A stretch of 64,000 nt of DNA from positions 1-64,000 of the forward strand of contig JANQFG010000045.1 in the NCBI GenBank assembly GCA_028277985.1. Direction: 5' to 3'. The notes beneath the pieces are model-generated. The model had not been told where the DNA came from, ran no database searches, and worked only from the letters and a program-made list of their open reading frames with translations. Each line of letters begins with the position of its first letter. Position 1 is the first letter of the stretch. Both the position numbers and the translations under genes were made by a program. The stretch is from a bacterium. Its GTDB lineage: Bacteria; Desulfobacterota; DSWW01. This document shows positions 51,601 through 59,774 of this stretch, in pieces.

Positions 51601-51745
51601 AGGCATGTTCACCTCCACCTTTCTCACCCTTCTGGTCATCCCTGTCGTCTACCTGCTGCTGGATGATTTCGCCTCCTGGCTGAGGCGAAAGTTCCCGGGC
51701 GCGGCGGTAGCCGCTGCCTCCACCCGGGGGGCCGAAGGAGCGTAA
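48653..51745 (+). CDS. RND efflux pump, HAE-1/AcrB type
   Basis: 1030 aa inner-membrane proton antiporter. N-terminal LLSDTAIRRPVTTLVAMAAM is the first helix; two large periplasmic loops (about 35-330 and 560-850) alternate with helix blocks. The proton-relay aspartates are in GMVIDDAIVVLENIFRHVEEG (TM4) and the later helices have the usual AAQFESF and IVTKNSILLVDY segments. Exports hydrophobic or amphipathic compounds across the envelope with the TolC-type channel upstream and the adaptor downstream. Downstream adaptor gene starts 63 bases later. Confidence 0.94.
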   Translation: MLLSDTAIRRPVTTLVAMAAMIVFGWIAFQNMGLDLFPEVDFPYVSVTTTLIGASPEVIDMDVTDVLEEQITTIEGIKSVSSSSYSGMSRIFVEFELDKDVDVAAQEVRAKVNLAERDLPDDVDKPIVDKVDMAAQAIMWIAVSSRGDYPRLAHFADKVAKERLQAIRGVGRVQTAGLREREIRVWLDPKRLEARGLSPQDVVGAIQLKHVELPGGRIERLDKEFTVKIEGEYRSVEELRGLVISSREGAVTRLRDVAKVVDDKEDLRTVARFTGVPTIGLGIQKQSGTNTVEVARRVKAVVEEMRKTVPEGIHLDIGYDASEFIEASMEGVQVDILFGVLLTSLIMLMFLRNVRITLISVVAIPISLIGGFVIMYAMDFTINNLSMMGMSLAVGMVIDDAIVVLENIFRHVEEGAPPMEAASRGTSEVGLAVIAATSSIAAVFIPVAFMKGIVGRFFYQFGLTVAVTIAISAIVSLTLTPMLCSRLLRKETVRHPLYLKLERGFESLESAYRVVLGWVTRHRFVTVLIALAAFGAGMALTPFIGKEFNTQDDEGRFMLRFEMPTGTSIYETEERLRKVEHVVFSQPEVKSAFAAIGMMGGEVNRGIMVVNMVPRRERDIHQADFMRRVRGLLGAYEDMTSSVEYISITGGRRETDIEYIVQGPEVSELAEISSKILPALEALGGFVDVDTDLRITKPEVKVFIDRGLADDLGVDVRTISQNIYTLFGGIDAGKYKEGGERYDIRVRALPTDRDNPDDLYQLSVRALGGSLVKAPNLLNVEVGQGPNVINRFNRRRAITLYMNLDEKPLGQAMEELEKTVYELLPKDGKWGTATTGRTRAFQETFVYMGYAMIVAVLIIYMVLAAQFESFVHPFTVMLALPLCVIGVFGLLLLTGNTLNIMSYIGMIMLMGIVTKNSILLVDYTNQLRSRGVDKLEAVLEAGPRRFRPILMTAGSTIIAVLPVALGMSEGGGSRAPMAIAVIGGMFTSTFLTLLVIPVVYLLLDDFASWLRRKFPGAAVAAASTRGAEGA

Positions 51746-51808
51746 TCCTAGGATGGTCTGTAGAGTACACAAACGATACAAACGATCGAAATAAGGAGAT
51801 CCCGATCG

Positions 51809-52957
51809 ATGAAAAGGTTGACGATACCCGCCGTGCTCCTCTCTTTCGCCATTCTTCTCCCCCTTCTCGGATGCGGGAATGACGGGGAGACCCGCACGAG
51901 AGACACATCCTTGAAAAAGGAAGACGCTCTGAAACCAAAGGACGTCTCTGTCGCGGAAGTCGGGAAACACGACTTTGACAGGAGTGTTCGCTTCACGGGC
52001 ACATTACAGCCTGAGAACCATGCTGGCTTGAGGGCCCTGGTCGAGGGAACGATCGACAAGTTCCCCGTGGAGATCGGCGACCGGGTGGAGAAAGGTCAGC
52101 TGCTATTCGAAGTACGCCTGGTGGACTATGAGTTGAGGGTGCGACAGGCCCGCTCCGCCATCCGGGTCGCCGAAGCAACGGAACGGACTTCTCAGGTCAG
52201 CGTGGAAGACGCGAAACGAGAGAAGTTGCGAATGGAGAACCTGTACAAGGAAGGCTCTGCCACCGAACAGATGCAGGACAGAGCTCGAACGGAATACGAC
52301 AGGGCCCTGGCCCTTCTGGAACAGGCCAAGGCTACGGTCGTCCAGGCACGGGTCGGGCTGGATACGGCTCGTCAAGCCCTGGACGACTGCACCGTAGAGG
52401 CCCCTTATTCGGGTTTTGTGACCGGCAAGTTCATCGAACAGGGCGAGTACGTGCGAAGGGGAGAGGTGATTGTAGAGATCATGGACCTCTCTTCCCTGGA
52501 AGCCGAGGTTGCCCTGCCGGAACGCTACTTCGAAAGCGTCGCTCCGGGAGCCCCCGTCCCGATTGAAGTGGGCTCGGTGGCGATGCAGGTAGAGGGGGAA
52601 GTGGTCGCCGTCAACCCGAAGATCGACCCCCAAACCCGCACATTCTTGATCAAGGTAAGGGTGGACAATCAGGAAGGGCGACTCAAGGCCGGTCTGTTCT
52701 GCTCCGGGCTGCTGAGCCTGCCGGCGGTCCAGGGGGGCATCGCCGCTCCCGCTGCCGCTGTGTTGAACGACGAGGGCCGTTCCTACGTCTGGGTGGTCAA
52801 GGCCGGAACGGTAAAGAAGAGAGTCATCCAGATAGGAGCAAACACGGAAGGGTTCGTCGAGGTGACCGACGGGCTCGAAATGGGCGAGAAGGTCGTCGTG
52901 GAAGGGTCGGGTGGCCTGATGGACAACACTCCGATCAACGTGATCAGATCCCCCTGA
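51809..52957 (+). CDS. RND membrane fusion (adaptor) lipoprotein
   Basis: 382 aa with an AAGGAG site. The lipoprotein signal AVLLSFAILLPLLGC places the lipidated cysteine at about residue 22. Domains in order: barrel-sandwich hybrid (GTIDKFPVEIGDRVEKGQLLFEV), a coiled-coil hairpin (about 105-180), the second lipoyl half (DDCTVEAPYSGFVTGKFIEQGEYV), a beta-barrel and a membrane-proximal domain (VVVEGSGGLMDNTPINV). It bridges the pump and the outer-membrane channel. The order channel-pump-adaptor in the operon is unusual; adaptor-first is typical. Confidence 0.92.
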   Translation: MKRLTIPAVLLSFAILLPLLGCGNDGETRTRDTSLKKEDALKPKDVSVAEVGKHDFDRSVRFTGTLQPENHAGLRALVEGTIDKFPVEIGDRVEKGQLLFEVRLVDYELRVRQARSAIRVAEATERTSQVSVEDAKREKLRMENLYKEGSATEQMQDRARTEYDRALALLEQAKATVVQARVGLDTARQALDDCTVEAPYSGFVTGKFIEQGEYVRRGEVIVEIMDLSSLEAEVALPERYFESVAPGAPVPIEVGSVAMQVEGEVVAVNPKIDPQTRTFLIKVRVDNQEGRLKAGLFCSGLLSLPAVQGGIAAPAAAVLNDEGRSYVWVVKAGTVKKRVIQIGANTEGFVEVTDGLEMGEKVVVEGSGGLMDNTPINVIRSP

Positions 52958-52960
52958 CCC

Positions 52961-53025
52961 CCCGCATATTGCACGGGACTTCAACGCAAGAGAGGTTAAG
53001 GATAGAGAGGCTCCGTGCAACATGC
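52961..53025. repeat. Near-perfect inverted repeat with CCCGCATATTGCACG end
   Basis: GCATATTGCACGG (52964-52976) pairs with CCGTGCAACATGC (53013-53025) with one mismatch. The 15-mer CCCGCATATTGCACG (52961-52975) recurs exactly at 59722-59736. It may be a terminal inverted repeat left by an insertion sequence, or a mini-element. It sits after the efflux operon and could also halt its transcript. Confidence 0.55.
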
Positions 53026-53085
53026 TGCCTGGACTTCCGCCAGTTCGGCTTCACCGTGGCCGGCTCCAGCATCTAGCCCGATCGA

Positions 53086-54741
53086 TCACGAAAGCAGGCG
53101 GAACACCCCCTCCACGATATCGAGAAGCCCAAGGCCGAAGCGTGCATTCCCGGCGGTAAACCGGAGATCCAGAAGCGGGGTGTACAGCCCTCGGCGGTTG
53201 ATATACATCACCGGGATGTGGAGGGAGAAGTCATCGTCCTGTTCCGCTGTGACCAGCTTCTGCCTGATCTCGGCGATCTGCGGAAGGGCCTCTTCTCGGA
53301 TCACCTGCTGAAACTCACCCCAGCCGATCTCATCGATGGTTGTGCGCGTATACGCATCGAAAACCTCGAACCCTGCGAAAAAGGCCTGGATCAGGGCCGA
53401 GCCGATGGACCCTTCCCCCCTGCCCGACTCGAGGCTGCTGAAGGCATTGAAATCCTCGTAGGCTCCCTCCAGATCGGATAACTCCAGGCGGTGAACCGCC
53501 CGTGTGATGTACTCCTCCGCTGTCTGTGGGTCTTCCGGAATATCCGGACAGGAAGTTCGTTCCGCGAAGTCTCCTTGAGTCGACCAGTCGCCGACCTCCA
53601 CTGTGGCAAGCAGCAGGGCGCCTACACCGTACGGAACCTGGTCCCCGAGGGTGATGCTCGCGTAGTGCTCCCATTCGCCCGGATCCGTACCATGGGAAGT
53701 CCCGGAAACGATCAGTCCGCCGTTGCATCCCCGGACGAGCCGGCTCTCAAGACCGCGCATCGTCTTCCGAACCACCGCCATGTTCACCGAGTCGAGAAGC
53801 CCCAGACGAGTCGACTTGTGAAACCCATAGGCGAACAGGGCCGAAGCAGAGGTTTCCTGGTAAGTCCCTGGATCGTACAGAACCGTGTGCCACAATCCCG
53901 AATCGGCCTGGAGCCCGGCGAGCGTATCCGCCATCAGGGTAAGATGAGGAAGAAACTCCTGCCTCAGCGGGCTCTGCTCCGGCAGGGTGGTCAGGAATTC
54001 GACCAGCATTACAAACACCCAGGCATTGCCCCGCGCCCAGAAGGTATCCTCCACCGGGATCCTCTTCTGGTCATCATCATCCCACATGTGCAGAAAGAGC
54101 CCGTTCTCCGGATTCCTCAAGTGCGTGGAGAAGACCCGGATCTGTCGTGCAAGCTCTTCCCAGTAAACCGGGTCCTCGAGAAGCCGGGACATTTCGTTCA
54201 AGGCAACCCCGAACATGAAGAGGGAGTCGACCCATATCTGCTTGCCGGACAGGAAACCCATGTGATTCAGGCCGCCGTCCGAGGTCCGGTCCGCGACATT
54301 GCTGAGGTAGTTCCAGATCCTGTCCAGCACGTCCCGGTAGCGGCTCTCGCCGGCTTCTTCAAATAGCCGGGCCGCCGCGATACCGGTGGGACAGTTGTCA
54401 CTGAAAGCGAAGTAGTACCCCTCCTGGATACGGTGATCCATCCAGGTCTGCAGGTAGTCCCAGTACTCCTCCTCCCCCGTGCTTCCGGCGAGCTGGCTCA
54501 AGCCGAAGGTGAGCACCCCGTCTCCCCAACTCCAATCGATCTGCTCGGCCTTCAACGTACCCATCCACGTACCTGCGATTTCGCGGGCAACGGAGAGGAA
54601 GGTCGGTCCTTCCGGAGACCCGCTGCCGAAAGTCTGCTCATCCTCACTACACGCCGCAAGGAGGAGCAGGGAGAAAAGAAGAGTGACGGCAACCCACCCA
54701 GTGGAACAACGAGTGCTGGTTCGAAGGTGTGCGGGGTTCAT
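53086..54741 (-). CDS. Exported glycoside hydrolase, GH88/GH105-like unsaturated uronyl hydrolase
   Basis: 551 aa lipoprotein (signal VAVTLLFSLLLLAAC, lipidated cysteine near residue 31). The body is an (alpha/alpha)6-barrel pattern: WSWGDGVLTFGLSQLAG, DNCPTGIAAARLFEEAGESRY, then DDDQKRIPVEDTFWARGNAWVFVMLVEFL, which matches the fingerprint WARGNGW of GH88/GH105 with the catalytic aspartate ahead. These enzymes cleave unsaturated uronic acids from lyase-generated oligosaccharides (glucuronyl or rhamnogalacturonyl). A C-terminal extension of about 100 residues lacks a recognised domain. Convergent with the efflux operon. Confidence 0.75.
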   Translation of the reverse strand: MNPAHLRTSTRCSTGWVAVTLLFSLLLLAACSEDEQTFGSGSPEGPTFLSVAREIAGTWMGTLKAEQIDWSWGDGVLTFGLSQLAGSTGEEEYWDYLQTWMDHRIQEGYYFAFSDNCPTGIAAARLFEEAGESRYRDVLDRIWNYLSNVADRTSDGGLNHMGFLSGKQIWVDSLFMFGVALNEMSRLLEDPVYWEELARQIRVFSTHLRNPENGLFLHMWDDDDQKRIPVEDTFWARGNAWVFVMLVEFLTTLPEQSPLRQEFLPHLTLMADTLAGLQADSGLWHTVLYDPGTYQETSASALFAYGFHKSTRLGLLDSVNMAVVRKTMRGLESRLVRGCNGGLIVSGTSHGTDPGEWEHYASITLGDQVPYGVGALLLATVEVGDWSTQGDFAERTSCPDIPEDPQTAEEYITRAVHRLELSDLEGAYEDFNAFSSLESGRGEGSIGSALIQAFFAGFEVFDAYTRTTIDEIGWGEFQQVIREEALPQIAEIRQKLVTAEQDDDFSLHIPVMYINRRGLYTPLLDLRFTAGNARFGLGLLDIVEGVFRLLS

Positions 54742-55090
54742 TCTGCCGGCTCTCCGTCTCGTTCAAGGGCCGCGTTCATGCTGTGTGCCTCTCGAGGCCT
54801 GGATGCAAGGAATTCGACAGGGTTACAGAGTTTAGCATCGCGACTCTTCCACGCGCAAGGAGTAGAGACAAGAGGGCCGAGGGCAGGAACAAATGGGGCC
54901 AGGCAGGAATCTAACCTCTGCAACACAGAGGCGCATCCTCCCTGGCACCGCGCCCGATGAACGAGGGTTGCATGATCCGCCTATGGGTTCTGGATGCGGC
55001 TTGCCGGATCCGCCTTCCGGACCCCTTTTTTGTTGCTCCGCTTGTGGAGGTTTGTTAGATTTGCCCTTGGTCTCAGGGGAGATGGATCGC
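54742..55090. other. Intergenic region between the GH88/105-like gene and a kinase gene
   Basis: 349 bases with the divergent start regions of two genes. An open frame in phase with the kinase extends to 54893 but has no ribosome site there and an unlikely composition, so I treat it as non-coding. No clear promoter boxes recognised. Confidence 0.4.
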
Positions 55091-56758
55091 ATGGAGGACA
55101 TGGACAAGACACCGGAGCAGCTTCGAGAAGAGTTGATCCGGCTCAGGAATCGCCTGGCCGAGATGGAGGCTCTCGAGGAGAAGCATGCCCGGGTCGAAAA
55201 CGCCCTCACCGAGGCGAGGGACGAGTTGGAGCAGAGGGAGCGATTCCTTTCGAATGTCTTCTCGAGCATTCAGGACGGCATCAGCATCCTGGACACAGAC
55301 CTGAACATCCTTCGCGTGAACCCGACCATGGAGCGATGGTACGCCCACGCGATGCCCCTCCGGGAGAAGAAATGCTTCGTGGCCTATCACGAACGAGACC
55401 GGGCCTGTGAGACCTGCCCTACCCGGCAAACCCTCAAGACAGGTGAAGCAGCCTATGAGGTCGTTCCGAAGACGGGCGCCGGCGGCAAGGTCGTCGGGTG
55501 GTTGGACTTGTACAGTTTTCCTCTCTTCGACAACGCTACGGGTCAGCTGAGAGGCGTTATCGAATACGTACGCGACATCACGGACCGGAAGAGGGCAGAG
55601 GAAGAGCTGCACCAATCGCAGAAGATGGACGCGGTGGGGCGGCTCGCGGGCGGAATCTCGCACGACCTGAACAACCTTCTGACGGCCATCGGAACCTATG
55701 CAGACCTGCTTCTCATGGACATCCCGGACACGAATCCGTCGAACCTCCAGGCCCAGGAGATCCGAAACGCGGTGGAACAGGCATCCTCCCTGACACGAAG
55801 GCTCCTGGCCTTCAGCCGGAAACAGGTTCTCCAGCCAAAGGTGCTCGACCTGAAGGAGGTCGTCCGCTCCGTACAGGGCCTGCTCCGCCGTCTGATCGGA
55901 GAGGACATTCAGCTGGACATCCTGCAGGGCACGGAGGGCGCCCGGGTAAAGGCAGACCCCGGACAACTCGAGCAGGTGATCCTGAACCTGGTCCTGAACG
56001 GTCGAGACGCCATGCCGCAGGGCGGCACCCTGACCCTGGAAACAGCAGGCGTGAATCTGGACGAGGAACAGGCGAAAGAGACGATGGGGATCGAGGGGGG
56101 CCCGCATGTGATGCTTTCCGTAACCGACACGGGCTGTGGGATGGCCGAGGAACTCCAGTCACAAATCTTCGAACCCTTCTTCTCGACCAAAGAGCGCGGC
56201 AAGGGAACCGGGCTCGGTCTGTCGACCGTCTTCGGGATCATCAAACAGAGCAAGGGCGGCATCACGGTTTCCAGCCAGCCGGGAAGGGGCACGACCTTCA
56301 GAGTGTATCTGCCCCGCGTCATGGACGCCCTGCAGGAATCGGAGCCCGCCCTGAGTCCCGCTCCATCCCTGGCCGGGACCGAGACGGTCCTGCTCGTGGA
56401 AGATGAAACCGCCATACGCAAGGCAATCCGAGAAGCCCTTCAGCGGAGCGGCTACAGGATCCTCGAGGCGCACACACCGGGGGAAGCGCTGCTCATTTCG
56501 GAGCAGCACACCGGTCTCATCCACCTCATGCTGACCGACGTGGTCATGCCAAGGATGAGCGGGCCGGATCTCGTGGAGCGACTGGAGCCCTGGCACCCGG
56601 AAATGAAGGTGCTCTACATGTCCGGCCACTCCGAAGAGGACATCCTCGAGGAAGAGGTCCTGCCGCCCGGAGCCGCCTTTCTTCGCAAACCCTTCGCGAT
56701 TCAGGGGCTCCTGGAACAGGTGAGACAAGTACTCGACACTCCCAGGGCCAGTGCATAG
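55091..56758 (+). CDS. Hybrid sensor kinase, PAS-HisKA-HATPase-REC
   Basis: 555 aa from the ATG at 55091 (GGGGAG nine bases ahead; 55082 is an alternative). Domains: coiled start (EQLREELIRLRNRLAEMEAL), PAS/PAC (about 60-180, DGISILDTDLNILRVNPTMERW) with a CETCPT motif, HisKA GGISHDLNNLLTAIG, intact HATPase (DTGCGMAEE, FEPFFSTKERGKGTGLGLS) and receiver (TVLLVEDETAIRK, Asp in MLTDVVMPRMSG). Closely similar in plan to the kinases at 29661 and 31700. No membrane helix; the CETCPT sequence within the PAS region could bind a metal or sense redox. It lies between two secreted glycosidases that it may regulate. Confidence 0.87.
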   Translation: MEDMDKTPEQLREELIRLRNRLAEMEALEEKHARVENALTEARDELEQRERFLSNVFSSIQDGISILDTDLNILRVNPTMERWYAHAMPLREKKCFVAYHERDRACETCPTRQTLKTGEAAYEVVPKTGAGGKVVGWLDLYSFPLFDNATGQLRGVIEYVRDITDRKRAEEELHQSQKMDAVGRLAGGISHDLNNLLTAIGTYADLLLMDIPDTNPSNLQAQEIRNAVEQASSLTRRLLAFSRKQVLQPKVLDLKEVVRSVQGLLRRLIGEDIQLDILQGTEGARVKADPGQLEQVILNLVLNGRDAMPQGGTLTLETAGVNLDEEQAKETMGIEGGPHVMLSVTDTGCGMAEELQSQIFEPFFSTKERGKGTGLGLSTVFGIIKQSKGGITVSSQPGRGTTFRVYLPRVMDALQESEPALSPAPSLAGTETVLLVEDETAIRKAIREALQRSGYRILEAHTPGEALLISEQHTGLIHLMLTDVVMPRMSGPDLVERLEPWHPEMKVLYMSGHSEEDILEEEVLPPGAAFLRKPFAIQGLLEQVRQVLDTPRASA

Positions 56759-56851
56759 GCTCTGTCCCCGATCCGCGGATGAGCCCGTGTGCCCCCACGC
56801 GTGCCCGAGCTCGGTGCCTGTCTTCGTTTCCCGACCGGTTGAGCAAACGAC

Positions 56852-58378
56852 TCAGCGCAAGGCCAGGGTATAGGCGACCCCGCCGGCTTCGTTCTCCGGC
56901 AGTTCCGCGATCAGGTCGGGACCGTCCCATTGCCAGGGGATACTCCCATGGCCGAGCCATTCGACAGACGAGACCGTCGCGCCCCCCACGTCGAGCAGAC
57001 GAACCGGTCCCGGCGCCGGACCATGAAGGACGATCGCAAACAGCCCATCTTCCCCCTCGGTAAATCGTACGGGATGGCCCGAGCCGGTTTCTCCCTCGGC
57101 ACGGTTCCAGGGCCTCGTGCCATAGACCGCCTCACCGTTCACGGCGAGCCAGTCACCGATCTGATTCAGTCTCGCAACCTGGATCTCCGGGATGTCACCG
57201 TTCGCCTTGGGCCCCACGTTGAGAAGGAGATTGCCGTTCCTGGATACGATGTCAACAAAGCTGTGGATCAGCTCATCCTCGGACAGGATCTGTTCATCCG
57301 TCTCGAACCGATTGTAGCCGAAGCCGAGCCCCATGCCCCGGGTGACCTCGACCTTCTCTTCCACGATTCCATCGATCGCCTGATATTCCAGCGTCCTGAA
57401 ATCAGCGTGCGGAGGTGGAAATCCCTGCAGGGCGGACAGGTCGCCGCTCAAGCCTGTGAGGAATTTCAGCAGCAGATGATAGAAGACCCGGACAGAAGAG
57501 AACTGCAGCCAGCGCGTGATCGGCCCCATGACGGCAAAGCGGTCGTTGACCACTCCCTCGGGCACGGCTTCATAGTAGTCTCTTTGTAGTTCCCACAACC
57601 CCCGGTTGAAGGGGTAGGCGATGTCGTTCCAGAGAACGCTCGGTGCGTAGCGATCGATCAGTTCCCGATAATGGGCCTCCGCGTAGTCCAGATAGGCATC
57701 ATCGATCGGGATCGAAGCGCCCATTTCGACTATGTTTCGGCCGCTTCTGCCGTTCCACGTCCAGTCCAGCCCCCCGGAATAATAGACTCCGAAACGCATG
57801 CCGCGCGAACGAACCGCCTCTGCGAGCTCGCCCACGATATCCCTTTCGGAATACCAGTCCGTCCTGTTCGGGTTCCTGTGCGTGCTCGGCCACATCAGAA
57901 AACCGTCGTGATGCTTCGTCACCAGGACCACGTAGCGTGCGCCCGCGGCTTGGAACAGGGCTCCCCACGCTTCGGGATCCCAGTTCTCTACTTCCTGCCT
58001 GAAGAGCTGGCCGAAGTTGTCATAGGGGTAACCGCTTCCGTAGGTGCTTGTATGATATGCGTGGGTGGCGCTGTTCCGGTACTGAAGGGCATTCCAGTAC
58101 CACTCCACGTACGGCGTGTGGAGGGTGAAGTCATCGAAGTGATTCACCAGCGCATCGTTGATCGTGCCTTCCAGGGGGGCAAAAGCGGGGATCGCATAGG
58201 GCCCCCAGTGTATGAAGATCCCGAATTTCGACGCGTCGAACCATGCGGGGACCTCTCTCCGGTTCAGCTCCTCGATGATCTGTTCTTGTCCCGGCGTGAG
58301 GGGATCTTCGCACGCGCAAAACGTGAGTGCCAGCATGGCCGACAGAAAGAGCACACGGACAAGACGGAGTGCATTCAT
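56852..58378 (-). CDS. Exported alpha-L-fucosidase (GH29)
   Basis: 508 aa lipoprotein (signal VLFLSAMLALTFCAC, two possible lipidated cysteines). The GH29 barrel is clear: WFDASKFGIFIHWGPYAIPAFAP, AWGALFQAAGARYVVLVTKHHDGFLMWPS, RSRGMRFGVYYSGGLDW and APSVLWNDIAYP, whose aspartate corresponds to the nucleophile region. The C-terminal part includes NLLLNVGPKANGDIPE, a typical end of the domain. It removes terminal alpha-L-fucose from glycans, sulfated fucans or host-type glycans. With the GH88/105-like enzyme it suggests use of fucose- and uronate-containing polysaccharides. Confidence 0.9.
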   Translation of the reverse strand: MNALRLVRVLFLSAMLALTFCACEDPLTPGQEQIIEELNRREVPAWFDASKFGIFIHWGPYAIPAFAPLEGTINDALVNHFDDFTLHTPYVEWYWNALQYRNSATHAYHTSTYGSGYPYDNFGQLFRQEVENWDPEAWGALFQAAGARYVVLVTKHHDGFLMWPSTHRNPNRTDWYSERDIVGELAEAVRSRGMRFGVYYSGGLDWTWNGRSGRNIVEMGASIPIDDAYLDYAEAHYRELIDRYAPSVLWNDIAYPFNRGLWELQRDYYEAVPEGVVNDRFAVMGPITRWLQFSSVRVFYHLLLKFLTGLSGDLSALQGFPPPHADFRTLEYQAIDGIVEEKVEVTRGMGLGFGYNRFETDEQILSEDELIHSFVDIVSRNGNLLLNVGPKANGDIPEIQVARLNQIGDWLAVNGEAVYGTRPWNRAEGETGSGHPVRFTEGEDGLFAIVLHGPAPGPVRLLDVGGATVSSVEWLGHGSIPWQWDGPDLIAELPENEAGGVAYTLALR

Positions 58379-58413
58379 GGCAACCCTCCATACACATTAC
58401 TGTTTGGGCCTAT

Positions 58414-58448
58414 CTCGTCGTCGTCCTCGTCCTCGTCGTCGTCCTCGA
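58414..58448. repeat. GTC/CTC triplet low-complexity run
   Basis: Repeated CGTCGTC and CCTCGTC units (Asp/Glu codons on the other strand) directly after the stop of the deoxyribosyltransferase-like gene and before the fucosidase start. Possible slippage tract. Confidence 0.6.
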
Positions 58449-59150
58449 TCAAATACCTCCTGATCCGTTCTCGGGCTGCGTCTCACAAAGCCTCACGAGT
58501 TCCTTGAGATGCTTAATCCCCTCCGTCTCCTCGGGGGTGGAGAAGGAATGCACTCTGCTCAGGAACCTCCAGACTTTCTCTCCGAGACGCAGCACTTCGC
58601 GGACGTTCGGGGGAATCGCCTCTCCACGGTACGGCGCGGGCCCCTCCCGCTCCACCTCGTCCAGAGTTCGCCGCACCTCGACCGGGATTCTGTCCATCCG
58701 TTCCACGGTCGAGAAGGTCCGAGACAGCCCAATGAGCATGGAGTTGTCGTTCCCGTTCAGGAGCGTCCGGTGATCGTTCTTGTAGATTACCAGCGGCTTT
58801 CCCGCGGCAAATGCCACGGCCGTCTCGGCCACCGCACCCTCATCCGGCACCCTGCCGTTCATGTTCATCACGAGACCGTCGCACCTCTCGAGTATCTCGT
58901 AGATGTCGAGCGCGAAGGCGGCCCGGCTCAAGAAACGATTTGCGGGTGGGATGCGTATGAAGTTGGCCTTCGGATCGTTGACGTACTTCAGGAGATGGGC
59001 CTCCAGCCCGTCCCGATGGGGGAGGAAGGTGTCGAAGCCCGCCTCCTCGAGGGTATCGGCTATGGCGGTCATGGCGGCCATCTCCTCGGGACAGAACAGG
59101 GGGCCGGAGCAGTAGATGCGCATTCCCTTCCTCGCCTCCATGGGGGTCAT
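58449..59150 (-). CDS. Nucleoside 2-deoxyribosyltransferase-like protein
   Basis: 233 aa. Begins MRIYCSGPLFCPEEMAAM after a nine-residue lead, the signature start of this fold. The catalytic-type segment is CDGLVMNMNGRVPDEGAVAETAVAFAAGKPLVIYKND, with the aspartate and downstream glutamate where this family has them. It transfers deoxyribose between bases, or cleaves nucleotides (an N-hydrolase, as in related MTH1 proteins). AAGGAGAG lies ahead of the start. Followed 32 bases upstream by the epimerase gene; the two may be co-transcribed. Confidence 0.75.
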   Translation of the reverse strand: MTPMEARKGMRIYCSGPLFCPEEMAAMTAIADTLEEAGFDTFLPHRDGLEAHLLKYVNDPKANFIRIPPANRFLSRAAFALDIYEILERCDGLVMNMNGRVPDEGAVAETAVAFAAGKPLVIYKNDHRTLLNGNDNSMLIGLSRTFSTVERMDRIPVEVRRTLDEVEREGPAPYRGEAIPPNVREVLRLGEKVWRFLSRVHSFSTPEETEGIKHLKELVRLCETQPENGSGGI

Positions 59151-59181
59151 CTCGGAAACTCTCTCCTTCCGGATGGAACGG

Positions 59182-59586
59182 TCAGTCGCCGGAGGAGGGG
59201 GTATCGGTCAGCTCGTAGAGGATTCCTTTGCCGCTCTTCGGATGGAGAAAAGCGACCCGGAAAGGGCCCTCGAGGACCTTGCTCACGATCTTCAGGCCCT
59301 GAGACTCGAGTTTGTCGCAAAGCGCCTCCACGTCCTCGCACAGCAGGGAAATATGATGGAGTCCTCCCCCTTTCGCCTCGAGAAAGCTCCCGGCAGGGCC
59401 GTCCGGTCCGGTCGGCTCCATCAGTTCGAAGCAGTCATCGCCGATCCGGACAATCGATGAGATCTGCTTCATCATCGGGACGTCCATCCTCTGGATCTCC
59501 TCGGCCCCGAAGGCCTCACGCAAGAAGGCGAGCACCTCATCTATACTCTTCACGACGATCCCCACGTGATTGATTCCTTTGATCAT
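59182..59586 (-). CDS. Methylmalonyl-CoA epimerase (VOC family)
   Basis: 134 aa, two beta-alpha-beta-beta-beta VOC modules. Metal ligands are His in INHVGIVV, His in GGGLHHISLL and Glu in YELTDT, the usual H/H/E set (with the N-terminal glutamate candidate in ELMEPTG). It interconverts the R and S forms of methylmalonyl-CoA, joining propionyl-CoA to succinyl-CoA metabolism. This matches the carboxyltransferase operon near 10.4 kb. GAGGCGGAAA precedes the ATG. Confidence 0.87.
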   Translation of the reverse strand: MIKGINHVGIVVKSIDEVLAFLREAFGAEEIQRMDVPMMKQISSIVRIGDDCFELMEPTGPDGPAGSFLEAKGGGLHHISLLCEDVEALCDKLESQGLKIVSKVLEGPFRVAFLHPKSGKGILYELTDTPSSGD

Positions 59587-59652
59587 TTTCCGCCTCCGTT
59601 GTTCATTGCGACGATTGCTGAATGATGGATCCCTTTGATCGTTTTCCGCCTC
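59576..59652. repeat. Direct 21-bp duplication over the epimerase start
   Basis: CCTTTGATCATTTTCCGCCTC (59576-59596) recurs with one change (G for A in the middle) at 59632-59652. The first copy contains the epimerase start codon and ribosome site. The spacing of 56 bases suggests a local duplication of the leader. Confidence 0.6.
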
Positions 59653-59721
59653 GTGCTTCTCTGTTTCTCTTCTCCATTCCGCTGCATCTTCAGAGTTGGG
59701 AGGTCATGTTACCACGTCCCG

Positions 59722-59736
59722 CCCGCATATTGCACG
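59722..59736. repeat. Second copy of CCCGCATATTGCACG
   Basis: An exact match to 52961-52975, in the same orientation, 6.8 kb apart, in the 253-base gap between the epimerase and MoxR genes. No inverted partner found here. Confidence 0.5.
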
Positions 59737-59774
59737 AGCTCCGTCGCGAGAGCCGTGGAAATGCGGCCCGGGGA

